Positions 37,972 to 49,055 are shown, numbered from the stretch's first letter. The stretch: DNA of 64,000 nucleotides from an uncultured Bacteroidales bacterium (GCA_944325505.1 CALVAJ010000011.1:1-64000), one strand, 5' to 3'. Notes: a model not told the origin generated them from the letters alone. Program-made: numbers and translations.

Positions 37972-39360
37972 TCAATTATCCCTGAACTTGTCCGCCCAGC
38001 CGTCATTGTCGAATTCGCAATACCTGAACAGCGGGTCTATCACTATGTAAGTCGTCTTGAGCTTGGAATCGATGAAGTCATCGACAGCCTTCATGGAAGC
38101 CTCCTGCTTCACCTGATCTGAAATGAGACTGTAGTCCTCATTGAATGATGCCGTATGGGACGGCAGGATCCTGTCCACCTTGATGATTTTGTAGACGGTA
38201 TTCCCGCTTCTGCCCTCGTTGTCGAGAGACTCTACCGGATCGGAGATCTCGCCTTCCTTAAGATTCTTGATTGCAGCATAGTCCTGCGGCTTGAGCTGGT
38301 CTATTTCAAAGTAGGACGAGCCGGTGGCCGGATCCGCCATCTGGCCGCCGTTGGTACGGGTAGCCGGATCCTCGGAATAGAAGCGCGCAGCCATCTCAAA
38401 TGTCACGGCCCCGTTGGCCATCTCCGTCTTGAGGCTGTCCAGGACATGGAAGGCTTTTTCCTGATCCTCCGCAGTGTACTCCGGTTTAAGCAGGATATGC
38501 CGTGCATTGAACATGTCTCCTTTCTTTTCAAGGACCTCTATGATATGGAAACCGTCAGGGGTTTCAACAATCTGGGAAACCACTCCCGGTTTGAGGGACA
38601 TGGCCGCATCCGAAAACGCCGGCCAGAAAATGGACTTGGAAGCCATGCCGAGCTCTCCGCCCTTCATTGCGCTGCCGGGGTCCTGGGAATAGATTCTGGC
38701 AAGGGTAGAGAATTTCTCTCCGTTGATTATACGCTCCCTTATGGCCAGAAGACGTTCCTTGACCGTCATGTTCGCCGCTTCCCGGTCAGGGTATATGCAG
38801 ATCTGGCTCAGCTGATACTTCACAGGCACTACAGGAAGATCATCCGGGTCTGTCCGTTTCAGATATTCCTCGACATCATAAGGAGTCACTTCAGGTATGT
38901 CAGACATGATATTCTGTTGCATCTGCTGTGTAAGGCTTTGGTCCTGAAAAGTTTCGCGCCACTCCTGACGGAGCTTGTACAAAGGCTTGCCGAACTGTTT
39001 CTCCACACCTTCATCCCCGCCGAAATAAGTCCTGAACTGATCGATCCTGTTCCTGAGTTCTCCCTCAACCATGTCATTGTTGACGGTCAGGGAGTCCAGC
39101 CTGGCCTGCATGAGGAAAAGTTTCGACACCATCATGTTCTCCAGTATCTCGCACCTGGCATCCCGGTCAGGGACAAAACCCTGTGCCATCATAATGCGTA
39201 CTTCTTCCTCAAGCTGTGAAATCATTATCATTTCATTACCGACGACTGCAACTGTCTTGTCTATAATGCCATCCGGATATTTCTGTCCATATACCGGACC
39301 GGAGATCCCTGACAGTAGCGCCAAAAGTATGACGGCGATCCAATTTCTTCTCATTTCCAT
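37972..39360 (-). CDS. surA: Periplasmic peptidylprolyl isomerase SurA
   Basis: A 462-residue protein with a signal peptide (WIAVILLALLSGISGPVYG), a SurA N-terminal helical chaperone region (IIDKTVAVVGNEMIMISQLEEEVRIMMAQG) and two parvulin domains. The first is VPVKYQLSQICIYP to VSQIVETPDGFHIIEVLEKKG (about 170-285) and the second is FNARHILLKPEYTAEDQEKAFHVLDSLK to about 385. SurA escorts unfolded outer-membrane proteins to the Bam complex. It lies between a lipoprotein PPIase-like gene and the OstA-like gene, an envelope-biogenesis set. Confidence 0.95.
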   Translation of the reverse strand: MEMRRNWIAVILLALLSGISGPVYGQKYPDGIIDKTVAVVGNEMIMISQLEEEVRIMMAQGFVPDRDARCEILENMMVSKLFLMQARLDSLTVNNDMVEGELRNRIDQFRTYFGGDEGVEKQFGKPLYKLRQEWRETFQDQSLTQQMQQNIMSDIPEVTPYDVEEYLKRTDPDDLPVVPVKYQLSQICIYPDREAANMTVKERLLAIRERIINGEKFSTLARIYSQDPGSAMKGGELGMASKSIFWPAFSDAAMSLKPGVVSQIVETPDGFHIIEVLEKKGDMFNARHILLKPEYTAEDQEKAFHVLDSLKTEMANGAVTFEMAARFYSEDPATRTNGGQMADPATGSSYFEIDQLKPQDYAAIKNLKEGEISDPVESLDNEGRSGNTVYKIIKVDRILPSHTASFNEDYSLISDQVKQEASMKAVDDFIDSKLKTTYIVIDPLFRYCEFDNDGWADKFRDN

Positions 39361-39374
39361 GCCTGATATTATTT

Positions 39375-40235
39375 CTACAAAATCTCGAACTTGCCTTTTT
39401 CGCGCGCATCTTCGAGCAAGTCCCGTTCCAGATCATTGACAAGGTCATGCTTTCTGATGCTGATAATCATGTCTTTAATATGTTCGGTACAATAATCCTG
39501 CGGAGCTGCCTCCCCCGCCGCAATATAGTCCTCTATGTAAGCCACATTCAGTTTTCCTGAAGCGTCCTTCACCTCAACCATCGATCGGCTGGCCCTGGAC
39601 ATCATGACGGTATGGTCCATTCCGAAATTCTTCGCCAGCTGTGCAATATCTATCCACCGGCCCCCGTAATCCGTATAGACTTCCGCAGAATAATATGCAA
39701 GGCTGTCAGCCTCTACAAGGTCATCCACTACGGTGGAGGCCATTTTCTTCTTTATCAGTCCGGCATTCGGAGAATCGGCGGAAATCCTTAGATAACGCAC
39801 CTTGACAATAGGATTCTCCAGCACGAACTGATCCTTGTGCATCTGGTAGTATTCCGAAATCTCGGTTTCAGTTACGGCTGTATCCAGCCTCTCGTTGACA
39901 TATTTCTGCTCGTACTTGTATTTCAGCAGTGAACGTCTGTACTCTTCCAGTTCTCTGGAAACGTCCTTGTCGCTTTTTGAAAGCTGGGACTCGGCTACAT
40001 CCGTGAACACCACATCGGAAGCCCATGCATTGATATACTGCAGGGCCAGGGCCATGCTGTCCGGCGGGGATGAAGCCGGCGGGATGACCTTGTCGAGCTC
40101 GCTTTTGTACAGGCATGCCCTGCCTACCCTGGCCACCACCTGATCATCATGCACAAGAGATGAAATCGTCCTGCATGACGACAATGCCAGCAAGACGATT
40201 CCAGCAAAAACCGCTATGTTACGGAAACTGTGCAT
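39375..40235 (-). CDS. Lipoprotein with SurA/PpiC-like fold
   Basis: A 286-residue protein with a lipobox (LLALSSC, Cys about 21) and a SurA_N-like helical region (DQVVARVGRACLYKSELDKVIPP, SRELEEYRRSLLKYKYEQKYVNERL). It then has a region resembling a reduced parvulin domain (VTETEISEYYQMHKDQFVLENPIVKVRYLRIS), but the usual active-site pattern is weak, so it may be a chaperone without isomerase activity. It lies 14 bp before surA and 5 bp after guaB. Confidence 0.8.
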   Translation of the reverse strand: MHSFRNIAVFAGIVLLALSSCRTISSLVHDDQVVARVGRACLYKSELDKVIPPASSPPDSMALALQYINAWASDVVFTDVAESQLSKSDKDVSRELEEYRRSLLKYKYEQKYVNERLDTAVTETEISEYYQMHKDQFVLENPIVKVRYLRISADSPNAGLIKKKMASTVVDDLVEADSLAYYSAEVYTDYGGRWIDIAQLAKNFGMDHTVMMSRASRSMVEVKDASGKLNVAYIEDYIAAGEAAPQDYCTEHIKDMIISIRKHDLVNDLERDLLEDAREKGKFEIL

Positions 40236-40240
40236 CCAAA

Positions 40241-41761
<1,521 letters not shown>

Positions 41762-41789
41762 TTTATTATGGAACAGAAGAAAATCCCGG

Positions 41790-42776
41790 TCACAGCAGAC
41801 GGCCCTGCCAGGTACCGCGCTCTTCAAGACGCCTGTCGAGCAGACGGAGAAGCTCGACATTACGGATCAGGCCCCACGGAGTCCCGTTCACGAAACGGGG
41901 CGGGACCTCGCCGGCAAACCTCTCGATATAAAGGTCAGGGCGGAGACGCTCGAGCATGTCCACGAAAAAGTCGACATACTCCTCCAGAGTGAACTTCAAG
42001 AAATCCTCCGGAACGGCGGCGGATTCCTTTTCCATCCGTGTCCCCTTTACTATCTGCAACTGATGGAACTTCACCGAACGGAGCGGGAGTTCATTTATCA
42101 GCGCCGTTTCTTCAAGCATCATCTCCCTGGTCTCGCCCGGCAGTCCCAGAATGAAGTGCGCTCCGGTATCGATACCACGCTCTGCCGTAAGCTGCACCGC
42201 CCTTCTGGCGCATGCGAAATCGTGCCCGCGGTTTATCCTTGCCAGAGTCCGGTCATAGCATGACTCTATACCGTATTCCACGATTACGACAGGAGCCTTC
42301 CTCTCCTCCCCGCCTACAGTGCGGGACCAGCCGGGCAAGGCAGACCCGTCGGCAAGCGATGACAGCCAGTCAAGCTTCTTTTCATCCACACAGTCGGGAC
42401 GCGTGCCGATTACAATCCCGGCCACCTGAGGATGAGACAGGGCGTCGAAATAAAGGGACCGTAGGCGCTCCAACGGCGCATAAGTATTTGAAAACGACTG
42501 GAAATAAGCGAGATAACGTGAAGCATTGCGATAACGGACCTTATGAAACACGATACCTTCGTCGATCTGGTCACGAATCGGTTTCCCAGCAGAACTGTAA
42601 GCGGGATGAAAAGCCGCGTTGTCACAATACGTACAGCCTCCGCGTCCGACAGTCCCGTCCCTGTTAGGACAAGTAAAGCCTGCATCGATGACTATCTTCT
42701 GCAGGCGTTCACCATAAATCTTCCTGAAATAGCCGACAAAAGAACTGTATCTTTTGCCTTCCGGGAAATCGGGCAT
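41790..42776 (-). CDS. YhcC/TIGR01212-type radical SAM protein
   Basis: The start is ATG 42776 (MPDFPEGKRYSSFVGYFRKIYGERLQKI), 2 bp after galE; earlier starts lie inside galE. The 328-residue protein carries the iron-sulphur motif of this family, DAGFTCPNRDGTVGRGGCTYCDNAAF, and LRSLYFDALSHPQVAGIVIGTRPDCV, IVEYGIESCYDRTLARINRGHDF and GAHFILGLPGET. The family (E. coli YhcC) has no fully settled function. Probable translational coupling to galE may be coincidental. Confidence 0.92.
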   Translation of the reverse strand: MPDFPEGKRYSSFVGYFRKIYGERLQKIVIDAGFTCPNRDGTVGRGGCTYCDNAAFHPAYSSAGKPIRDQIDEGIVFHKVRYRNASRYLAYFQSFSNTYAPLERLRSLYFDALSHPQVAGIVIGTRPDCVDEKKLDWLSSLADGSALPGWSRTVGGEERKAPVVIVEYGIESCYDRTLARINRGHDFACARRAVQLTAERGIDTGAHFILGLPGETREMMLEETALINELPLRSVKFHQLQIVKGTRMEKESAAVPEDFLKFTLEEYVDFFVDMLERLRPDLYIERFAGEVPPRFVNGTPWGLIRNVELLRLLDRRLEERGTWQGRLL

Positions 42777-42778
42777 GT

Positions 42779-43852
42779 TTACTTTGAGGTTTCTTTCAGA
42801 TGACACTCCCATTTCCATGCAGACTCGAGAGTCTGGTCGATAGAACGTTCGGCCTTCCATCCGAGCTCTTTCTCCGCATGCGTAGGGTCGGCCCATATGG
42901 CTGTCACGTCACCTGCCCTGCGTGGAGCGAACTTATAGTTGAGTTTCAAATGGTTGACCTTCTCGAAAGTAGTGACCAGCTCGAGGACCGAAACAGGACG
43001 CCCGGTACCGATATTGAATATTTCATAATCTTCTTTCATCTTGACGTCCAGCATCCTTGACACAGCAGCCACATGGGCTTTTGCCAGGTCCACTACATCT
43101 ATATAATCCCTCAGGCAAGTTCCGTCGGGAGTAGGATAATCATTGCCGAAAATGCTCAGGCATTCGCGTTTGCCGGCGGCTGTCTGGGTAATATAAGGCA
43201 CGAGATTGTTCGGAACTCCGCGCGGAAGCTCTCCTATCAGGGCTGACGGATGCGCCCCTATAGGATTGAAGTACCTCAGGGCGATACCTTTGACAGGTCC
43301 CTGTCTGTCCAGTCCTGGCATGACTTCAGCCCCGTATGCGGCAGTCGCCTTTACGGTATCCCTGAGGATATCTTCGCAAATCTGCTTTGTATTTCCGTAA
43401 GGAGATGTGGCAGGCTGGCGCTCGGACTGCTCTGTCACAGGAAGCCTGTCCGTTTCCCCGTATACGGTAGCGGATGAGGAGAACAGCACATTGCAACCCC
43501 CGTGCGACTTGGCGGCATCAAGGATGTTGAGGAAAGACAGAAGGTTGTTCTTATAGTATTTTACAGGCTCGGCCACAGACTCGCCGACTGCCTTGAATGC
43601 GGCAAAATGGATGACGGCATCTATCCTGAAATCCGTAAAAAGCTTGCAGACAGACTCATAGTCGCAGCAATCTATCTTCTCGAACGGAATATCATTCCTT
43701 CCGGTTATCTTCTTTACGCCTTCAAAGCATGTCATGTCGCAGTTTGACATGTTGTCAGCGACAACTACATCATATCCGGCCTGGATAAGCTCCACCGTAA
43801 CATGACTGCCGATATAACCGGCTCCGCCTGAAACCAAAACTCGTTTTGCCAT
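42779..43852 (-). CDS. galE: UDP-glucose 4-epimerase
   Basis: A 357-residue extended SDR enzyme with the NAD motif GGAGYIGSHV near the N-terminus, SSSATVYGE containing the catalytic Ser/Thr region, and the YGNTK YxxxK motif. It ends with ELGWKAERSIDQTLESAWKWE, typical of GalE. It interconverts UDP-glucose and UDP-galactose for galactose use and surface polysaccharide supply. It is divergent from the PBP4 gene with 60 bp between starts. Confidence 0.95.
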   Translation of the reverse strand: MAKRVLVSGGAGYIGSHVTVELIQAGYDVVVADNMSNCDMTCFEGVKKITGRNDIPFEKIDCCDYESVCKLFTDFRIDAVIHFAAFKAVGESVAEPVKYYKNNLLSFLNILDAAKSHGGCNVLFSSSATVYGETDRLPVTEQSERQPATSPYGNTKQICEDILRDTVKATAAYGAEVMPGLDRQGPVKGIALRYFNPIGAHPSALIGELPRGVPNNLVPYITQTAAGKRECLSIFGNDYPTPDGTCLRDYIDVVDLAKAHVAAVSRMLDVKMKEDYEIFNIGTGRPVSVLELVTTFEKVNHLKLNYKFAPRRAGDVTAIWADPTHAEKELGWKAERSIDQTLESAWKWECHLKETSK

Positions 43853-43896
43853 AATTCAAAAAATATTTATTATTGTACTTTTACATGCAAACCGGA

Positions 43897-43904
43897 CAAA
43901 GTTA
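43897..43904 (-). promoter_or_regulatory. Putative -7 element of galE
   Basis: On the minus strand this reads TAACTTTG (TAnnTTTG), 44 bases before the galE ATG, in the short divergent spacer with the PBP4 gene. No matching -33 element is obvious, and the expected site would lie within the PBP4 coding start. Confidence 0.45.
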
Positions 43905-43912
43905 TAAAAAAT

Positions 43913-45436
43913 ATGGATATGAAGATTCTCCTGACGGCCATAATAATCCAGGCCTCCGCCATGATTTTCCCGTATGCGGCTACAGCACAGACCCACAGCC
44001 TGTTGCTCGCGGAGTCCCCGCAGGAATATTTTACAGAAGAAACAGAGTCTGAATGGCTCGGACATGCGAGCGCCTGTATGCTTGCCGTAAAAATGTCCGG
44101 AGATACCGTAGTCTGTGCCGGCAGCAGGAAAATGCTGATTCCGGCATCTACCATGAAAACCATTACGACAGGGCTTGCCCTGCACTCTCTCGGAGCGGAC
44201 TACAGATTCGAAACCAGACTCGGATACAGCGGCCGTATATCCGGAGGCACCCTCTATGGAGACCTTTATATAATAGGAGGAGGCGATCCGACCCTCGGTT
44301 CCAGGAACCATATTGCTGAGCCTTTGGACAGGACATTCAGTGCATGGCGGACCATGCTCTCCAAAGCCGGAATCAGGAAGATAGAAGGCAGGATCATAGG
44401 TGACAACCGTTTTTTCGACCGCATCGCCGAAATAGATTCATGGCAGTGGAACGACATAGGGACATATTACGGCGCCGGAGTCAGCGGGCTCTCTTTCAAT
44501 GAAAACATGCAGAATATAAACGTCACTCCCGGCGAGGCTCCCGGAACTCCCGTTAAAGTCAGGACAGGTTATCCCGAAATGCCCTGGATGGAATATACCT
44601 TCTCCTGCACAACCGGAGAAGCTGGTACTGGAAACTCCCTGTATATGTTCACTTCCCCTTTCTCTCCCGTGGGGGAAATGAGAGGGACTTTCGCCATTGA
44701 CAGGAAAACAAAGACCGAACAGGTGGCAAACAAATTCCCTGCGTATACGTGTGCCTGGCATTTCATGAAGTACCTCGCCGGCTGCGGAATATCCTGCAGC
44801 AAAGGCGCCGCAGATCTCGGAACCGTTTTCGGAGTACCGGAAAACGAGAGGGCTCCGGAAGACAGTCTCAGGATAATCGGTTCCACATTCTCGCCGGAAC
44901 TGGCCGGAATAGTCTCGGAAACAAATCATGAAAGCAACAACATGTACGCCGAGACGCTTTTCAAGACGCTCGGCAAAGAATATTGCGGGACAGGGACTTA
45001 TGAATCCGCACTTACGGCAGTCGAAGGCCTGCTGAAAGAACTGGGGACCGGCATTCCGGAAGGAAGCCACATTACAGACGGAAGCGGGCTGTCCAGACAG
45101 AACAGCATATCACCTGAATTCATGTGCGGCTTTCTGAAGGCCATGATGGATTCCCCCGCTTTCGGCACATATGCAGAAAGCCTCCCTGCGCCGGGCAGTC
45201 CCGGTACGCTTATCTACTGCATGCGCGAATATCCGTCCGATGTCAAGGCCCGTATAAGAATGAAAAGCGGCTCGATGACAGGAGTCAGGTGCTACTGCGG
45301 ATATATCATCCCGACTGAAGGCAGCCGGGATGACACTATCGTTTTCTCTATAATGGTAAACAACTATTTCGGCTCCCCGTCCCGTCTGCAGTCATTTCTG
45401 GACAGGACGATTTACCTTATGGCAACGGTAAACTAA
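43913..45436 (+). CDS. dacB: D-alanyl-D-alanine carboxypeptidase/endopeptidase (PBP4, S13)
   Basis: A 507-residue protein with a signal peptide (ILLTAIIIQASAMIFPYAATAQ) and the three penicillin-binding motifs: SxxK in IPASTMKTITTGLAL (near residue 80), SxN in ETNHESNNMYAETLFK, and KSG in RMKSGSMTGVRCYCGYI near 450. The spacing between the first two motifs is long, as expected for class C PBPs with inserted domains. It trims or cleaves peptidoglycan cross-links in the periplasm. Its stop overlaps the convergent permease stop by four bases. Confidence 0.94.
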   Translation: MDMKILLTAIIIQASAMIFPYAATAQTHSLLLAESPQEYFTEETESEWLGHASACMLAVKMSGDTVVCAGSRKMLIPASTMKTITTGLALHSLGADYRFETRLGYSGRISGGTLYGDLYIIGGGDPTLGSRNHIAEPLDRTFSAWRTMLSKAGIRKIEGRIIGDNRFFDRIAEIDSWQWNDIGTYYGAGVSGLSFNENMQNINVTPGEAPGTPVKVRTGYPEMPWMEYTFSCTTGEAGTGNSLYMFTSPFSPVGEMRGTFAIDRKTKTEQVANKFPAYTCAWHFMKYLAGCGISCSKGAADLGTVFGVPENERAPEDSLRIIGSTFSPELAGIVSETNHESNNMYAETLFKTLGKEYCGTGTYESALTAVEGLLKELGTGIPEGSHITDGSGLSRQNSISPEFMCGFLKAMMDSPAFGTYAESLPAPGSPGTLIYCMREYPSDVKARIRMKSGSMTGVRCYCGYIIPTEGSRDDTIVFSIMVNNYFGSPSRLQSFLDRTIYLMATVN

Positions 45437-46680
45437 ACAGGAATCCTTTTATTGACATTCTTGTAACCCGCCGAAGCATAATAGAGTATGAACGCCAGAC
45501 AGGCGAATATCAGCCACAGCGAGTTGAGGAATCCCACCATATCCGCGAGAAGGCCCTGGAGCATCGGGATGATACCCCCGCCGCAGACCATCAGCATGAA
45601 AAATCCTGAAGCCTCCGCGGTATATTTTCCCAGGCCGTCCATGGCAAGATTGAAGATCGCACCCCACATTACGGAGGTGAACAGACCGCACAAAATCAGG
45701 AAAAGTACATTTACAGGAATATCAGTGCCGTAACGGCCGAAGACAAACACAATCTTGGACGGAGTGAATATAGCCATCACGATCAGCGACAAAGCTCCGA
45801 ATGCAGCAAAGGAAAGCATGTCATGGCTGGAGAAACGGGCTCCGTAATAACCTCCTATCGCCCTGCCGATAAACATACACAACCAGTATGAACTTACAAT
45901 GATACCTGCCTTCAGAGGATGTATCCCCATATCATGAATCAAATATATGTTCGCCGAATTGGCAATGCTCACCTCTACCCCCACATAAAGGAAAATGGCG
46001 ACGGCACCCAGAACGAAATGTCTGAAAGAAAGATAGCTGGTCTCGCCTTTTGCAGGCAGAAGACGCGGGGTCTCAGTGGTACCGTGCTCCGGCTCGGGTA
46101 TCCGGGTAAAGAAAATAATGGCGAAAGCTATCAGGAATATAGCCATGATGGCCAGGAAAACAGGATCTGCATCCTTGATCGTATGGCTTGAATGCCTTCC
46201 CATGAGCCAGCCCACTACAAAAGGTATAACAGTGGCGGCAAGGGAGTTGAATGATCCTCCTACCTGTATGAGCTGGTTTCCCCTGTTTCCTCCTCCGCCA
46301 ATCGAATTGAGCATCGGATTGACCACAGCATTAAGCATACACATGGAAAAACCGGCCACGAACGCACCCAAAAGATAAATCCAGAAACTGGAAGTAATGC
46401 CGGAAATGAACAGCAAGCTGACTCCGGCAAAGCCGACTCCCGTAGCAATAAGGGAGGACACCTTGTATCCATACTTGCCGAGCAGGTATCCGGCCGGAAG
46501 CCCCATGAGGGCGTATGCCATGAAATTCAAAAGGTTTCCAAGCTGCGATGCCCAGTTGCTCAAACCGAACTGGAATTTCACGATAACTCCCAGGGGATTC
46601 TGCAGGCCTGTCACGAACGCTATCATGAAAAACAGGATGAACATTATCAGAATCACCGGGATATACTTTCTTCTGCTCAT
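45433..46680 (-). CDS. FucP/GluP-type sugar:H+ symporter (MFS), copy 1
   Basis: The start is ATG 46680 (MSRRKYIPVILIMFILFFMIAFVTGLQNPLG); an upstream frame extension crosses the promoter. The 415-residue protein has 12 spans and the family motifs GLPAGYLLGKYGYKVSS, FSMCMLNAVVNPMLNSIGGGGNRGNQLIQ and SVMWGAIFNLAMDGLGKYTAEASG. The family imports fucose, glucose or galactose. It is about 48% similar by eye to the second copy at 47775. It has its own -7 element after a terminator, so it is probably transcribed separately from the kinase gene. Confidence 0.9.
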   Translation of the reverse strand: MSRRKYIPVILIMFILFFMIAFVTGLQNPLGVIVKFQFGLSNWASQLGNLLNFMAYALMGLPAGYLLGKYGYKVSSLIATGVGFAGVSLLFISGITSSFWIYLLGAFVAGFSMCMLNAVVNPMLNSIGGGGNRGNQLIQVGGSFNSLAATVIPFVVGWLMGRHSSHTIKDADPVFLAIMAIFLIAFAIIFFTRIPEPEHGTTETPRLLPAKGETSYLSFRHFVLGAVAIFLYVGVEVSIANSANIYLIHDMGIHPLKAGIIVSSYWLCMFIGRAIGGYYGARFSSHDMLSFAAFGALSLIVMAIFTPSKIVFVFGRYGTDIPVNVLFLILCGLFTSVMWGAIFNLAMDGLGKYTAEASGFFMLMVCGGGIIPMLQGLLADMVGFLNSLWLIFACLAFILYYASAGYKNVNKRIPV

Positions 46681-46724
46681 TGGTATTTGGTTTAAGTTTA
46701 AACAGGAATACAACGTTATTGTTT

Positions 46725-46732
46725 CAAAGTTA
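46725..46732 (-). promoter_or_regulatory. Putative -7 element of permease copy 1
   Basis: On the minus strand this reads TAACTTTG, 44 bases before the ATG. It begins two bases downstream of the terminator arm, so the end of one transcription unit and the start of the next are packed together. A TTTG within the terminator is only 13 bases away, too close for a standard -33. Confidence 0.45.
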
Positions 46733-46734
46733 TA

Positions 46735-46773
46735 AAAAAACCTGTCAAAGCATACAACTCTGACAGGTTTTTT
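46735..46773. terminator. Terminator after the ROK kinase gene
   Basis: A 13-bp perfect inverted repeat (AAAAAACCTGTCA at 46735-46747 with TGACAGGTTTTTT at 46761-46773) with a 13-base loop. The stem ends in T-runs on both strands, so it can act in both directions. It starts 17 bp after the kinase stop in the direction of transcription. Confidence 0.85.
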
Positions 46774-46790
46774 CTTCACTCATTATCAGC

Positions 46791-47759
46791 TTACAGCTCC
46801 CAGGCAAGGGCTGATGCTCCGAGAATGGCCGCATCCGACTCCTTCAGCTGGGAGAACACGATCTTGATCTTGTCTTTCCACAAAGGCAGCAGATTGGCAT
46901 TCATGGAGTCCAGAATCGGCTGGTAAAGGTATTCCTTGGCCCTTGCAAGCCCTCCGAAAAGCACAATCGCTTCAGGAGCGCTGAAAGCCACGAAATCGGC
47001 GAATGACGCACCGAGCATTTTTCCGGTGAATTCGAATATCTTCAAAGCCATCCTGTCCCCTTCCTTGGCGGCTTCATATACGTCTTTGGAAGTGATAGTG
47101 TCAAGGCTTCTGAGAGAGGACGGTTCATCGCTCATTTCCAGCCACTCCCTTGCCGTACGTGCCACGCCTGTAGCCGAAGTGTAGGTCTCGAGGCAGCCGG
47201 TCTTTCCGCAGTTGCACAAACGGCCGTTGTGCCGTACCGCGCATGTGTGGCCGAGCTCGCCGGCAAAACCGTCATGCCCGTAAACCACTTCGCCGTTAAT
47301 GACGATTCCGCTTCCGACTCCGGTCCCGAGGGTGATCATGATGAAGTTCTTCATGCCTCTGGCAGCGCCGTATGTCATTTCCCCGACAGCTGCGGCATTC
47401 GCATCATTGGTCAGGGCGACAGGCAGGCCGCCCGTCTTCTCGGAAAGGAGCTTTGCAAACGGGATGGTCTTGTTTCCGCCCCATACGATATTCACAGCGC
47501 ATTCGATGTTGCCGGTATAATAGTTGGCGTTCGGAGCGCCTACTCCTATTCCCCTGATTTTCCCTTCCGAATCGGATTCGGCTATGATTTTTTCAAGGGC
47601 GGCTGAAAGATCATCGACATAAAGATCGACATCATCATGAGTATCGGTACGGATGACTGTCTGGGCAAGAACCTGCCCGCGTGTATCGACTATACCCATT
47701 TTCGTAGTCTGGCCTCCTATATCTATACCGACTACATACGGTTTTTCAAGTGTATTCAT
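46791..47759 (-). CDS. ROK-family sugar kinase (glucokinase-like)
   Basis: A 322-residue ASKHA-fold kinase with phosphate-1 motif VGIDIGGQTTKMGIVD, catalytic region TNDANAAAVGEMTYGAARG, GTGVGSGIVINGE, and the ROK signature GELGHTCAVRHNGRLCNCGKTGCLETYTSATG including the zinc cysteines CNCGKTGC. There is no N-terminal helix-turn-helix, so it is an enzyme and not a repressor. It probably phosphorylates glucose or a related hexose brought in by the adjacent permease, 15 bp upstream. Confidence 0.93.
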   Translation of the reverse strand: MNTLEKPYVVGIDIGGQTTKMGIVDTRGQVLAQTVIRTDTHDDVDLYVDDLSAALEKIIAESDSEGKIRGIGVGAPNANYYTGNIECAVNIVWGGNKTIPFAKLLSEKTGGLPVALTNDANAAAVGEMTYGAARGMKNFIMITLGTGVGSGIVINGEVVYGHDGFAGELGHTCAVRHNGRLCNCGKTGCLETYTSATGVARTAREWLEMSDEPSSLRSLDTITSKDVYEAAKEGDRMALKIFEFTGKMLGASFADFVAFSAPEAIVLFGGLARAKEYLYQPILDSMNANLLPLWKDKIKIVFSQLKESDAAILGASALAWEL

Positions 47760-47774
47760 AATTCCAGTCCAGTT

Positions 47775-49055
47775 TTATTCTCCGGCCTTCTCTGAAGGTT
47801 TTGAAAGATAAAGTGCAAATACGAGAAGATATGCAAGTGCTACTACAAGCACCCAGTAACTGTCTATGAATGAGAACTTGTCAGCGACAGCTCCCTGAAT
47901 TACAGGAAGGACTCCGCCACCGCAGACCATCACCATGAACAGACCTGAAGCTATCGATGTATATTTGCCCAGACCCTCTACTGCAAGGTTGAAGATGGCT
48001 CCCCACATTACAGACGTACAGAGTCCGCAAAGAACGAAGAAGACTACGCCGAGAGGGATATCCACCATGTTGAAAGACAGGTCGGAATTGATGGCAGGGA
48101 ACTTGACGAAGGTCTCCGGGAGGAACATTCCGATAAGGATGAATACGATCGCCACGGAACTTACAGCCGTCATCATGGCCTTGCTGGATACTTTTCCGCC
48201 GATGACTCCGCCGAGAAGACGTCCGCAGAGCATAAGCAGCCAGTACATTCCGACAACGGTACCTGCGACTCCGGCGGAAATGCCTACCTCTGAAGATGTC
48301 ATGTAAAGGTTGGCGATATTAGGGATTCCCACCTCGATACCGACATACAGGAAGATAGCGATGACACCGAATACGAGGTTCTTGTGTGAGAGGGCCTTGG
48401 AAACGCTCTCCATAGTGCTTTCCTGAGGCTGGGACGAGGTCTTTGCCGCTTCGAGCTCCGGCTCCGGTATCTTGGAGAAGAGGATTATCACGAATGCGAG
48501 TGCGAACACGCCCATTGCAATGAACAGGGCAGGGTTTGCATCGCTGATGGCAGTTTCAGCAGTAACCTCACCGATAAGGTAACCGACAAGCACAGGAACA
48601 ATGGTAGCTGCAAGTGAATTCAGAGAGCCTCCGAACTGGATCAGCTGGTTACCTCTGTTTCCGCCGCCGCCAAGGGTGTTGAGCATAGGGTTCACCACCG
48701 TGTTAAGCATACACATCGAGAAACCTGAAACGAAGGCTCCCGTAAGATATACCGCGAAACTTTCCGCCACACCTGAAAGGAATGAGATACCCACCCCAAT
48801 GAATCCGACTGCAACTGCGGCAAGGGCCGTGATCTTATAACCGTATTTCTTGAGGATAAAACCTGCAGGGAGCCCCATAAAGGCATAGGCGATAAAGTTT
48901 GCAAGGTTACCGAGCTGGGACATGGCGTTGGTCGCCCCGAACTGAGATTTAACGATGACCCCCATCGGGTTCTGGAGTCCTGTCACGAATGAAATCATCG
49001 CAAAGAGGAAGAACATGATCGCGATGGCCAGGACATTGCTGTTTTTCTTAGACAT
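47775..49055 (-). CDS. FucP/GluP-type sugar:H+ symporter (MFS), copy 2
   Basis: A 426-residue, 12-span transporter with the same signatures as copy 1: MISFVTGLQNPMGVIVKSQFGATNAMSQLG, GLPAGFILKKYGYKITALAAV, FSMCMLNTVVNPMLNTLGGGGNRGNQLIQFGGSLNSLAAT and SVMWGAIFNLAVEGLGKYTSIASG. It is the first gene of a two-gene unit with the ROK kinase. Substrate is a hexose or fucose; the kinase neighbour favours glucose or galactose over fucose. Confidence 0.92.
   Translation of the reverse strand: MSKKNSNVLAIAIMFFLFAMISFVTGLQNPMGVIVKSQFGATNAMSQLGNLANFIAYAFMGLPAGFILKKYGYKITALAAVAVGFIGVGISFLSGVAESFAVYLTGAFVSGFSMCMLNTVVNPMLNTLGGGGNRGNQLIQFGGSLNSLAATIVPVLVGYLIGEVTAETAISDANPALFIAMGVFALAFVIILFSKIPEPELEAAKTSSQPQESTMESVSKALSHKNLVFGVIAIFLYVGIEVGIPNIANLYMTSSEVGISAGVAGTVVGMYWLLMLCGRLLGGVIGGKVSSKAMMTAVSSVAIVFILIGMFLPETFVKFPAINSDLSFNMVDIPLGVVFFVLCGLCTSVMWGAIFNLAVEGLGKYTSIASGLFMVMVCGGGVLPVIQGAVADKFSFIDSYWVLVVALAYLLVFALYLSKPSEKAGE

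Noticed and set aside
38155..39219. 354-codon plus-strand frame opposite surA
   Set aside because: Antisense shadow without a start context or recognisable domains.
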